In this document: positions 45,655-55,842 of the stretch, piece by piece | How positions within the stretch are numbered: position 1 is the stretch's first letter | How the letters are laid out: each line of letters starts with the position of its first letter | NCBI GenBank assembly: GCA_950295325.1 | Contig: OX485809.1 | Coordinates: 34,982,144-35,046,143 of the forward strand | Direction of reading: 5' to 3' | Length of the DNA: 64,000 nt | From: Polytrichum commune | Lineage: Eukaryota; Streptophyta; Polytrichopsida; Polytrichales; Polytrichaceae | Notes under the pieces: generated by a model | Seen by the model: the letters and a program-made list of their open reading frames with translations, nothing else | Database searches by the model: none | Told to the model about the DNA's origin: nothing | Translations under genes and position numbers: made by a program

Positions 45655-45826
45655 TTTACGAACGCGCGTTCGTAAAACACATGGTATGGCACTTATATAT
45701 AAATGGGTCAGAGAAATGATGGTGGGTAGTTTACGAACGCGCGTTCGTAAAACACATGGTCTGGCACTTATATATAAATGGGTCAGAGAAATGATGGTGG
45801 GTAGTTTACAAACGCATGTTCGTAAG
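45655..45826. repeat. Palindrome array 2: three copies in 75-bp tandem units
   Basis: Palindromes start at 45655, 45730 and 45805, exactly 75 bp apart. The 53-bp spacers between them are nearly identical, so palindrome plus spacer was duplicated together. The third palindrome has decayed arms (ACAAACG, TGTTCGT). Confidence 0.9.
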
Positions 45827-45966
45827 TACCATAGAAGATCATAATCTGCGTTCATAGAGCCATAGATATAGATATATATATGGGTAGTCATATGCATTGT
45901 TTGCATACTAATAGTCATAGGCAGTATGCATATGGATAGTGATATTCATAGTGCATATGTCACTGA

Positions 45967-46824
45967 TATACAAACGCACGTTTGTAAATATGCCAACCAA
46001 CATTATAAAAATGTATGTCTGTAATTCGACCAATTTTCCTTTTTCTCCAAATGCATATAGGATGGACGGGAATTTACGAACGTGCGTTCATAAAGACCAC
46101 ATGGGATTATAGTCTACGCATGCAACAACATCATTCATTGACGTCTATGCAGGCTTTCAGTATGGCAGTGATATGCGAACGGACGTTCGTCTTTCCCACA
46201 CTGCCATTTCAACCGTATACTCTTGGATTCTCCAAATTTCCGAACATGCGTTCGTAAATACCACCTGGGAGTATGACCGCCGCATCCAACAATATACTTA
46301 TAGACAAATGCATTCCTGCATATAACCACACAATAGGGCAAAAAACTTACGTACGTACGTTCGTAAATATGTCGTTCCCTGATTTACAATGGAACGGTGG
46401 GATGTGGTACAAATTGTCATTTGCCCCGATAGACAGGGTGGCATGTCTTCAGATAACGGATGGCCTAAGTTATCGAAATTGTGACAGGTCCAAGTGTTTT
46501 TTACATATATTGTTTTAGCAAGAGCTTACGAACGGCCGTTCGTATACATAACCACCGCAAACATATGTGGGGGGTGTACACACTACCGTTTATATTTCCC
46601 ATCTGGGATTTTTTTTTTCTTTACGGCGATCGTCATGCATATTGGAGTGTGCAGACGACTATTAGGTCTTCCACCCATATCATTCGGGAGGTTCCTATAG
46701 TTATGCTTATTGCATGCGGACAAGGTCGTAAATATGAGTATTGGGTGCTCAAAATTGCGTATTCCATTTCCCATGGACATTTCATCATTGATTGGGTTGA
46801 GTTTTTCGTCCGCGCGTTCGTCTA
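45967..46824. repeat. Palindrome series 3: seven dispersed, partly decayed copies
   Basis: Copies start at 45967, 46073, 46172, 46237, 46346, 46525 and 46803, with unrelated spacers of 43-256 bp. The right arm CGTTCGT is the better kept half; left arms vary (CGTACG, CGTCCG, CGAACA). Centres are CA, TG, GA, TG, TA, GC and CG. Confidence 0.85.
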
Positions 46825-46991
46825 CAGTTGTGAATAACCTAAGGTAGAGGGTGCTAAAACCAACACCCCATCCAAAACCAACACCTATAAACGCCTCCCA
46901 ATTGCCAACACTCTACAACCTTGAACCGTACCCGGCGGTGTAGGAGTGTCTGGGCCCACGAAGTGATGGTTTTAGGTGCCATTAGTGGTGC

Positions 46992-46996
46992 CACCT
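46992..46996. repeat. Target-site duplication of element E (left), CACCT
   Basis: Repeated at 57639-57643 directly after the right LTR. Confidence 0.92.
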
Positions 46997-47697
46997 TGTG
47001 AGCCCAAAAGGGTGCCCACATTTAGTCTTAGACCCTTGAAACGTTAGTTGATGCACTTTGAAGTAGCATGTTACTTCACAAAAATATAAAAAGAGTGAAA
47101 TGTTAGTCTTAGAAGTACCATGTTGTAAGAGGCTAGGATGTGAGTTGTTATTGTGTTTTTACCTTCGGAAGGATTTGAGTGAATGAGGATAGGTAAGGAG
47201 AACTTGGATTGAGTAGTTAGTGAGTAGGCTAGTACAAATGGATGGAGACAACCAAAGTGACTCAAGAGGCAAGTGCATTCGAATTGGGATGAATGGAGGA
47301 TCACATGGAGCGCACAAGTGGACCACCTCATCATGGCCACTTAATGGGGAAGGCCCAAGGAAGAATGCAAGGTGGAGGATAAGCAAATTCTCAAAGCACC
47401 AATCAAATCACGAGTTAAGCATCGTGGTTTGAATTAAGTGGTGAGCGACGATTTGGGAAAGTAAGGAGAGAAAGTTATGGCGGCGGAAAGCGAAGGAGGC
47501 TAAGTTTGGGTTGAAGCATCCCAAGTTTGGTAAAGTGTGGTAGGTAGAAAGCCAAGGCTAGTTAAATGTTCGAATTAGGATCCTTGTTGATCATTTGAGG
47601 GAGGAAGGCTTAGAAGATAGGATTGGCGCCTACTAAGTAGGAGGAAATCTCAAGGGCTTATCGTGAGCCTTGAGGGTGCTCACCCCCTCAAGCTTAC

Positions 47698-47704
47698 TAT
47701 ATAA
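47698..47704 (+). promoter_or_regulatory. TATA box in the 5' LTR of E
   Basis: TATATAA followed by a pyrimidine-rich CCCTCATTCTTCCCTCAC, a plausible plant core promoter and start region for the element RNA. Confidence 0.6.
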
Positions 47705-48227
47705 TCCCTCATTCTTCCCTCACTCATCCTCTCTTTCCTTTGTGCTCCAAGGCACCCCACGAGTTATAAGTGTGGGTGTGGGAAGCCATATTGGAGCACA
47801 TATGTGTGCTTAGTTTTTAGTTTGAGAGCCAAGGCTTGTTAGCCTTGAAGAGGGCTTGACCTCTTGGTAGAATTAGTGTTGACGTGAAGGATTTTAAAGT
47901 TAATTCATGATTCCACTTTGTGGTACTTTAAGTTCATGTTTTGAATACACGTGGTTGCAAGTTTCATGTTTAAGAGTTGAGCACTTGATGTTGTGATGAG
48001 TGCAAAAATATACTTGTGTGGATTAGTTAGTCTTAGTGAAGTTAGGAAATTCTCTCTCCCCCTCTCCTCTCTAGGATTTTAGGATTTTAGGATTAGAGAA
48101 GAATTGTGTGATTAGAAAGGGGTTGTTAGTAGAATTAGGGAAATTAGGTAGGAAGATTAGTTAAGGGCTTGAATAATTAGTGAGGTAGTTGGGGATTACA
48201 ACTACAAAGTTGTGGGTTCATGAAGGA

Positions 48228-48420
48228 GCTGGGTTTGTTTAGTTAGAAAGTAAAGAGCTGGGTTTATGAAGGAGCTGGGTTTGTTTAGTTAGAAGCTAAG
48301 GAGCTGGGTTTATGAAGGAGCTGGGTTTGTTTAGTTAGAAGCTAAGAAGCTGGGTTTATGAAGGAGCTAGGTTTATGAAGGAGCTAGGTTTATGTAATTA
48401 GAAAGTAAAGAGATGGGTTC
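48228..48420 (+). repeat. Minisatellite in the LTR of E
   Basis: About five imperfect units of 24-46 bp built from GAGCTGGGTTTATGAAG and TTTGTTTAGTTAGAA. Repeated identically in the 3' LTR at 57074-57266. Confidence 0.8.
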
Positions 48421-48796
48421 ATGAAGGAGCTTAGTAGATAGCCTACCTAATTAGCTCATAGACAAGTAGTTAGTTACATTATGCTAGTTAGTGTTATGTG
48501 TGGCTTTCACAAGTAAATGTATTTGAGATTGACTATAGAGAATAGTGTTTTTTTTAACACTTGCATCCTCTCTTTAAAAATAAACCACGTGCACAACTTA
48601 ATGGAGAATGTGGAGCACTCTCGCGATGGCAAGACAAAGGAAGCAAAGACCAAAGTTAAATCCAAGACCACTTGAAGGGTGAACCTTGCACTATGGACTC
48701 ATCCAAGTCCAAATCCAATACCGCGGAGGAATGTGAGCCCAAACCCACTACTCGGACTACGGACGCTTAAGGGTGGGGGGTTTGGCCTCACATAAT

Positions 48797-48814
48797 TGGT
48801 GCGTCCGCCGGGAG
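48797..48814 (+). promoter_or_regulatory. Putative primer-binding site of E
   Basis: TGGTGCGTCCGCCGGGAG lies four bases after the LTR. It begins with the TGG expected for the CCA end of a tRNA. I cannot name the tRNA. Confidence 0.65.
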
Positions 48815-49701
48815 CGAAGCGGAAGGTAGTTACAAGACTTGGAGGCGACTAGGAGACTTGGAGGCAACTAGGAAAAATTGGAGACACAAACTTGAGAGAA
48901 GGGAAGGAGCACCCGAAACTCGGTAAGTATTCTCTCTTTGGGTTACATTTGAATTCATTGTATTTCAACTATTCCTTGGAATGAATTGCATTGTCAATTA
49001 CGCAAATTCATTTTTGAGGAAGGAGCGCGGCGAAGGTACGTCCTCAACCTTTTTGGGGATTTGCTAAGAACTTAAAAGGAACCTATAACCGAGTAGCTCA
49101 TTAAAACATTAGAGGGTAAATTCACCTTAGGACATTGAACTTTGACACTCACCTCGGGGTGAGTCTCAAAGTTTTGGGAGTTGTCATTTCATGCTCTAGA
49201 TTAAATTAATATTTCACAAAGTTTATGGTGTTGTTACATTGAGTCACGATTGAGGGGAGTGCTAACTCACAGGGGGATGCGATTGCTCAAGGTATGTTTA
49301 TTTCTTCAAAGTGAACTCATTAACTAATTAAGGAATGTCTTTTGTACTCGTGATTGTTGTTATCCGTTGTAGAGGGTAATTCCCGAATTGTGGATGGTGT
49401 GAGAAGTTGAAGGGTGAAGCCTCGACTTTTAACATAATCTACTCGGAAGGTCACCCCCTCACAATCGGTATTGTGGTGAGTGTTAATTTGCGGGAAGGTG
49501 CGGAGGTGATGCTCCGACTTAACCAAAAAATTAACATGAACATGCCTATCCCCTATTGGGATTCTTTCACCTAAGTGGGCTTGCAGGTTCTTTTCCTCAC
49601 CTCCTAAAAAAATTATAACCACACCAAGACAAGTGAAAATATTAAGAGGGGAATTGCTAGGATTATGTGTGGTCAAGTGAGGGTCGATCGATTCTTATGG
49701 A
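48815..49701 (+). other. Untranslated leader of element E
   Basis: Purine-rich sequence with no sustained frame before the gag-pol ATG. Confidence 0.6.
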
Positions 49702-52700
49702 ATGCAAGGTAGGACTCGCTCACAAAAACCAAGTTTGATAGTAGGACTAGAGAAATCTACTCGAAAGAGGCGGTCCTCTAAAATCAGTGATAGATTAGAA
49801 CAAGATAATGTTAGAATAGAGAGTTGTTTGAACGTCGAACCTAGGACTAGGTCAATTCTAGACACCTTAGAACTTGGAGCTCAACTTGAAGAGGAGATCA
49901 CTCCCTCCAAATTGAGTGGTGAAACTTCTTCGGAAAATTACACACTTAGAGAAGAATTCCCGGTAGAAGTTGATAGGGGATTGTTGAATAGTTCACCGGT
50001 CACCATGGCCGAGGAACGGGGGATGGATCCACCACCCATACCCCCAATTCCGCCCATACCTCCTATACCTCCAATAGACCCATTGGTTAGGCCAAGAGGC
50101 CTACCAATTGTGGTTCCACAAAATTTAGCGGCGATGGATATGCCATCTCATCTCCCTAAATTTTATGGGACCAAGGATGAGGACCCCTCTCGGCACATGG
50201 AACGGTATATCGAACGGTTGGCTAGCTTCCTCATAACCGACCCGGGTTATTGGTTAGTGTGGTTTCCTACCACTCTAGAGGGGGAAGCCTATGAATGGTA
50301 TCGGGATCATGCCGAGGGACATTTTAGGGGATGGGAACAATTACAAAGGGAGTTTCTTAACGAATTTAGGCCGGAAGTGGGTCAAAGTACCGCATTAAGG
50401 GCATTGTCGTCATTGAAGCAAGGAAGGGAGGAAGAAATTTCGGCTTACATTAGGAGGTTTGATTTAGTGTGCACTAGATTTGTGGGTACCATGCTCAACG
50501 ACGACACGCTAAAGCAATTTTTCATTCAAGGGTTTTTTAAGTCCGGAACTATTAGGGGTGTTCTAGAAAGGAATCCCTTGACCTTGGCGGATGCCAAGCG
50601 TGCGGCTAGAGATATTGAAAACTTGGATAAAGATCACGAAAGGCTATGGAGAAGGGAGGATGAATTGATCCCACAATTCATCCCCATACGCCCTAGGGTG
50701 GTAGCGGTAGAACCCGCTAAGTATGAGAACCAAATTCCATATGCCATTGTGGACACCGGTCCCCGACCTTTAGCGGTTAGGGAACCGGCACCTCTTTTGG
50801 CACTACCGGCCCCTAGAACGGATCCACACTTGGAGGAGGTTGAGAGAAGACTAGGTGCTAGCCAACTAGGATTCCAAGAGGCTATGATAAAACAAATGCA
50901 AAGCCTCACGGATCAAATGTCATTAATGATCCGGAGTCAACAACCGGGGCCTCCACCCCCGGTTGAGTCGGGTAGGCATTCTTCCGGATTATGGTGTGTC
51001 CAATGTGGCCAACCGGGCCACACGCGTCAATTTTGTAGAAGTGGACAAAACCGTGACCAAAGAGGAAACGGTAACCCACCTCAACAAAATCAACGAGGTC
51101 AAGCGCCACCTCACTATGGAAATGGAAGCAATAGAGGACCACAACCTAGAGGGCAAGGTGGCCAAAATTTAGAGAAGAAGGAATTTCATCCCTTTTGTGG
51201 AAGGTGGCACGCTCAAGGACAATGTTGGTCCGAAGGTCAAGAGTTTAATTGTAGCAATTGTGGAGGAAGTCATCCCTCGGATACGTGTCGCCAACCGGAC
51301 AAAATAATTAATGTCCCTTACCCGGTGGCTAATCCACAACAACAAGCAAGGGATAATATGCGAGGTGCTAGGCCACAAGGAGTACCGGCCAATGAACTTA
51401 GGCCACCTAACTTATACTATGACCATAGTAATGCTAGGCAAACTTTTCATCCACCGGCGGGCTTGCAAACTACAACCGGTTACATTCCAATACAAAATAG
51501 ACAAGGAGTTCCACCTAATGGTAGTAACGGGAGACAAGCGCCTCCAACGGATCCGGGACCATCTCACTCCCAAGATGTTAGGTTCATGGATGGAGTGTTG
51601 GAGGCCACATGTGATGACAGGCTTCCTCTCCCAACGAGAATTGGAGAGGAGCAAAGTCAATGGCCTCCTCACACCAATGCTATTACATATGAGTTAGTGA
51701 AGGGTAAGGGTGTGGTTGAAGAAGCACCTGCACTAGCGGTAACTACTAGGGCTAGGAGAGGGGATGCCCCGTTGGAGGTAGGAATAGGAGAGCAAGGAAA
51801 TTACTCTTCGGATGAAGAGATTAATCTCTCCGAGTTGGATAGGGTAGCTAGAAGAGCTACTAAGGATGTGGAGAGGGAAAATATAATTTTACAAGATAGG
51901 GAGAGGACTAATGCGGTACATGACTTGGATAATAGCGATGTGGGTGAATGGGAAGGACCGGGGGTTCCCGTAGACGAATTCGACGTAGTGGGTAATTCTA
52001 AGGTGGAAAGATCTACCGGGTACGACTTGTGGGCGGACCTTAGTACACTCAAGGCGGATATTACTTTCGGCCAACTATTGGAAATTTCACCCACGGCAAG
52101 GAAAACATTAAAGGAGGGAATGCCGGTACACAAGAGGATGAGGAAGGTGAAAGCTAAAATAGCCGCTAGGATCCAATCACAAGGTGGAAGAGACGTGAAA
52201 GCTATAGAAATAGAAGTTGTTATAGTAGATAAGGTGGTTCCTAATGTGCTAGTCGACGGAGGGAGTAGTCTAAATATACTACCGGAGGATACTATGAAAA
52301 AATTGGGACTTGGACTCACGGGGCCTTCACCTTTGGTCATAAATATGGCAAATCAAAGTTCGACTACGCCTTTGGGGATGATCAAGGATTGTAGAATGAC
52401 TACGGGAGGTGAGGAGTACTTGGTCACCTTCCATGTCATTAAAATGCACTCCAACAAGGACACCTTCCCCATTTTGCTAGGTAGGCCTTGGTTGCGGATG
52501 GCGAATGCTATGGTCAATTGGGGTGGACCTAAACCATCCATCACTTATGGTCCGAAGGGTAATAGGGTCATAGTGTCCATTGGTTCATTAGAAGGATGGA
52601 TGAAGAAGGAGATGTATTTGCCATTGGAGAAGGAAATTGATGACTTAAACGAGAATGAGATTGGCAAGGCATTGGTGGGAGTCGTCCATCCCGAAGGTCA

Positions 52701-54744
52701 AAGGGTTGTTATAGATTCGGGCTCGGGAAGTCTAGGTCCTAATTTTTACAATTATGGGGATAATGGGGATTATGCCCAATGGCTAAGGGAGTACCCCGAG
52801 TCCGAGGTTGATGTAATGGTTACATTTCACCAAGTAGGCTTAGGGAGTGAATTTCCTAGTGTTAGTTTAGGAGAGGGCTCATTGTTGGAGCCATGTGAGG
52901 TGCTCACCGAGGAAGAGTGGATTAGCGGTGGGTTAACACCTTGGGTAGATGACGTGGAAGAGGGTGAGGTTAGTTTAATTCATGTAGATGGGACTCAAGA
53001 GGAGGATGTGATTATTGAGTCATCGAAATTGGAGGAGCCTTTACATTTCAAGACCACGTCTACGGGGATAGTTGTAGGTCAAGATGTGAAAGATTACCCC
53101 AATGTGCCTTCCGATTGGTATCGGAACAAAGAGGAACAAGCACATGTGTCGGAAGCGGATTGGCGGTACGTGGATGTGAAATTAAAAAATGGAAAAACCC
53201 GACAAATGAAGATGGGCTCCAAATTGGGGGAGAAAGAGGTTAGGGAGTATAGCAATTTGGTGGATGAGTTTAGTGATACTTTTGCATGGTCCTACGATGA
53301 GCTTAAGGGAATTCCTAGGGAAATGGTAGAGCACCGGATTCCTTTAATTCCGGGGGCGAGGCCAATTAGACAAAAGGAGAGGAGGATGAATCCTCAATTG
53401 CAATTGTTGGTGAAAGCGGAATTGGAAAGGTTATTGAAGGCCGGGTTTATCAAGCCGGTGGAAATCACGGATTGGGTTTCTCCTATGGTCTTAGTAAAGA
53501 AAAAAAATGGGAAATTAAGGGTTTGTGTCGACTATAGGAAATTGAATTCGTGCACACAAAAGGATCACTTCCCCTTACCTTTTATCACCTTGTTGCTTGA
53601 GGAGGTTGGAGGTCATTCGCGATATACCTTTATGGATGGGTATGCGGGTTATAATCAAATTTCCATAGCCCTCCAAGATATCCATAAAACGGCTTTTACT
53701 ACACCTTGGGGTACTTTTGTGTGGGTAGTGATGCCATTTGGGTTATGTAATGCCCCGGCTACTTTCCAACGATTAGTAATGTATATCTTCACCGACTTGT
53801 TGTTCAAATCCATGACCGTCTTTGTGGACGATTTTAGCACACAAAGTAATGTGGATGATCACCTACATTGTGTTAGGGAGGCATTGGTTAGGTGTAGGAA
53901 GATGAGGTTAGCATTGAACCCGGATAAGACATTTTTGGGAGTGAATAAGAGAGTGTTGTTGGGTTATGTTGTTAGTGAGAAAGGTAGAGAACCCGATCCG
54001 GATAAGATTGCGGCCATAAGCGACTTGGCAACTCCAACCAATTCCAAGGGGATCTCTAAGTTGTTAGGACATGTGGGATGGTACCGGGAACTTATTCCTA
54101 ATTTTTCAAAGATAGCGGTGCCCATTACCCATTTGCTCAAAAATGATGTCAAATTCGAGTGGACGGATGCTTGTCAAAAAGCCTTTGAGGAATTGCGGGA
54201 TAGGTTGAGCACCTATCCGGTGTTGATACCACCCAATTGGGGTAAACCTTTTCACGTCTATTGTGATGCTAGTAATGTGGCAATAGGGAGTGCGCTTTGT
54301 CAAGCAACGGGAGAAAAAGAGAAGGATCAACCTATAGCTTATGCGAGTAAGCAATTGACCCCCGCCGAAAGAAACTACTCTACAACGGAGAGGGAGTGCC
54401 TAGCCATGGTGTTTTCCGTTAAAAAGTTTAGACATTACCTCATGTGCAACCCGGTTGTATTTTTTGTTGACCACATGGCTATCAAGTATCTAATTAACAA
54501 GGCGGAGTTAAGTGGTAGGTTAGCTAGGTGGGTTTTGTTATTAGAAGAATTCGACTACACGGTGGAATATAAACCGGGTCGTATGCATTTACAAGCGGAC
54601 CACTTGTCTAGGTTGTCGGAGGAGATAGGAAAAAATCCGGTAAATGATATGTTAGTAGATGATAGCCTCTTTGTGGTCACTTCTACACCGGAGTGGTATG
54701 CGGGCATAGTGGAATTTCTAACAACCCACAAGTTGCCCAAATAG
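49702..54744 (+). CDS. gag-pol polyprotein of element E (gag to RNase H), 1680 aa
   Basis: One uninterrupted frame from ATG at 49702. It has a basic, Ser-rich N-terminus; a Pro/Ile repeat (PPIPPIPPIPP) near residue 112; a gag capsid-like region about 150-310 (KFYGTKDEDPSRHMERY, WYRDHAEGHF); a CCHC zinc knuckle CVQCGQPGHTRQFC near 432-445; and a second Cys/His cluster near 517. The aspartic protease motif VDGGSS is near 851, where most relatives have D-S/T-G. RT spans about 1210-1420 with CVDYRKLN and the catalytic FVDDF near 1374. RNase H begins at DASNVAIGSAL near 1520 and includes STTERECLA and the YKPG..-ADHLSR end. The frame stops at TAG (54742); integrase continues in the same frame after it. 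Confidence 0.93.
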   Translation: MQGRTRSQKPSLIVGLEKSTRKRRSSKISDRLEQDNVRIESCLNVEPRTRSILDTLELGAQLEEEITPSKLSGETSSENYTLREEFPVEVDRGLLNSSPVTMAEERGMDPPPIPPIPPIPPIPPIDPLVRPRGLPIVVPQNLAAMDMPSHLPKFYGTKDEDPSRHMERYIERLASFLITDPGYWLVWFPTTLEGEAYEWYRDHAEGHFRGWEQLQREFLNEFRPEVGQSTALRALSSLKQGREEEISAYIRRFDLVCTRFVGTMLNDDTLKQFFIQGFFKSGTIRGVLERNPLTLADAKRAARDIENLDKDHERLWRREDELIPQFIPIRPRVVAVEPAKYENQIPYAIVDTGPRPLAVREPAPLLALPAPRTDPHLEEVERRLGASQLGFQEAMIKQMQSLTDQMSLMIRSQQPGPPPPVESGRHSSGLWCVQCGQPGHTRQFCRSGQNRDQRGNGNPPQQNQRGQAPPHYGNGSNRGPQPRGQGGQNLEKKEFHPFCGRWHAQGQCWSEGQEFNCSNCGGSHPSDTCRQPDKIINVPYPVANPQQQARDNMRGARPQGVPANELRPPNLYYDHSNARQTFHPPAGLQTTTGYIPIQNRQGVPPNGSNGRQAPPTDPGPSHSQDVRFMDGVLEATCDDRLPLPTRIGEEQSQWPPHTNAITYELVKGKGVVEEAPALAVTTRARRGDAPLEVGIGEQGNYSSDEEINLSELDRVARRATKDVERENIILQDRERTNAVHDLDNSDVGEWEGPGVPVDEFDVVGNSKVERSTGYDLWADLSTLKADITFGQLLEISPTARKTLKEGMPVHKRMRKVKAKIAARIQSQGGRDVKAIEIEVVIVDKVVPNVLVDGGSSLNILPEDTMKKLGLGLTGPSPLVINMANQSSTTPLGMIKDCRMTTGGEEYLVTFHVIKMHSNKDTFPILLGRPWLRMANAMVNWGGPKPSITYGPKGNRVIVSIGSLEGWMKKEMYLPLEKEIDDLNENEIGKALVGVVHPEGQRVVIDSGSGSLGPNFYNYGDNGDYAQWLREYPESEVDVMVTFHQVGLGSEFPSVSLGEGSLLEPCEVLTEEEWISGGLTPWVDDVEEGEVSLIHVDGTQEEDVIIESSKLEEPLHFKTTSTGIVVGQDVKDYPNVPSDWYRNKEEQAHVSEADWRYVDVKLKNGKTRQMKMGSKLGEKEVREYSNLVDEFSDTFAWSYDELKGIPREMVEHRIPLIPGARPIRQKERRMNPQLQLLVKAELERLLKAGFIKPVEITDWVSPMVLVKKKNGKLRVCVDYRKLNSCTQKDHFPLPFITLLLEEVGGHSRYTFMDGYAGYNQISIALQDIHKTAFTTPWGTFVWVVMPFGLCNAPATFQRLVMYIFTDLLFKSMTVFVDDFSTQSNVDDHLHCVREALVRCRKMRLALNPDKTFLGVNKRVLLGYVVSEKGREPDPDKIAAISDLATPTNSKGISKLLGHVGWYRELIPNFSKIAVPITHLLKNDVKFEWTDACQKAFEELRDRLSTYPVLIPPNWGKPFHVYCDASNVAIGSALCQATGEKEKDQPIAYASKQLTPAERNYSTTERECLAMVFSVKKFRHYLMCNPVVFFVDHMAIKYLINKAELSGRLARWVLLLEEFDYTVEYKPGRMHLQADHLSRLSEEIGKNPVNDMLVDDSLFVVTSTPEWYAGIVEFLTTHKLPK

Positions 54745-55781
54745 TGGACAAAAGAAGAGAGAAGGAAGGTGAGGGTAAATAGTAGGCAATTTGTTGTAGT
54801 GGGCCATAGGTTGTTTAGAAGGGGGTCCGATGGTATTTTACGACGATGCGTGTCAAAAACGGAGGTTGAAGCGATTTTAATCGCTTGCCACGATAGCGCT
54901 TGCGGCGGTCACTTCTCGGGTCAACTCACCGGGCAAAAAATACTTAGAGCGGGCTACTTTTGGCCTACACTATTTAAGGACGCCCATGACTATGTAAGGA
55001 AATGCGACGCTTGCCAACGGTATGCCCGAGACGACCTTAGAATGGAGATGCCTTTACATGTATCATTACCCTTAATTCCTTTCGAAAAATGGGGCATCGA
55101 CTATGTGGGTGAGGTCCATCCCCAATCTTCAAAAGGAATGAAATATATTGTGGTGGCAACCGAGTACCTCACCAAGTGGGCGGAAGCCAAAGCGGTGAAG
55201 ACCGACACGGCGGAACACGCGGCAACATTTATGTACGAAAACATAATTTCGCGGTTCGGGGTGCCGAAGATCCTAGTAAGCGATAGGGGTACTCACTTTT
55301 TGAATGACTTGATTCGAGAGATGACAGAGAAATTTAAAATTGATCACCGGAAGACTACTCCCTACCACCCACAAACCAATGGACAAACGGAAAGGGTTAA
55401 CGGAATTTTGGTGAGTATACTACGCAAGACGGTTATAGACTCGAAGCGGGATTGGGATACGAAACTAACGGCGGCACTTTGGGCATACCGTACAACCTAT
55501 AAGGGAGGAGAATGGCGGCTCAACATATTGAGGCAATCCAAAGAAGGAGAAAGATTACTTTCGACAAACGACATAAGAGAAGGGCCCTAACACCGGGAAT
55601 GATGGTCATGATTCAAGACGCACGAAAGCTTGAATTTCCGGCGAAATTCAATGCGGTATGGTTAGGACCTTACCTTGTCTATGAGGTCTTTCCTAATAAT
55701 TCAATTCAATTGGAAACGTTGAATGGTGAGCTCTTTCCTACCCGTACATCGGGAAGTAGATGTAAGGAGTACCGAGCTTGA
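54745..55781 (+). pseudogene. Integrase of element E, cut off by TAG and an internal deletion
   Basis: In the same frame as gag-pol after the TAG. The zinc-binding part (H...H near 54890-54915, CDACQ near 55005), the catalytic core with GIDYVG, VSDRGTHF and QTNGQTERVNG, and the ALWAYRTTYK segment are all present. The sequence then jumps to another frame (55512-55781) that holds only the C-terminal GPY-type part (AVWLGPYLVYEVFPNNSIQLE). The stretch normally between them is missing. The catalytic triad survives but the protein does not. Confidence 0.85.
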
Positions 55782-55842
55782 CTAGGCAACTTACCCTTGG
55801 AGCAAGAGATGTTTGGATTCATCCCCCGATGGTCGCCAATTA

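Larger units (their letters stand above)
46997..48792 (+). repeat. 5' LTR of element E (1796 bp)
   Basis: TGTGAGCCC to GGCCTCACA. It contains a TATA box at 47698-47704 and a minisatellite at 48228-48420 with units around GAGCTGGGTTTATGAAG. Confidence 0.93.

Noticed and set aside
45376-45918. 180-codon minus-strand frame over palindrome array 2
   Set aside because: The repeated RTRVRKL peptide comes from the palindromes themselves, and the frame has no other coding signs. I would not call it a gene without a transcript.
42123-46824. CRISPR-like array of palindromic repeats with spacers
   Set aside because: The genome is clearly eukaryotic, spacers vary from 29 to more than 250 bp, some spacers are tandem copies of each other, and no cas genes are present.
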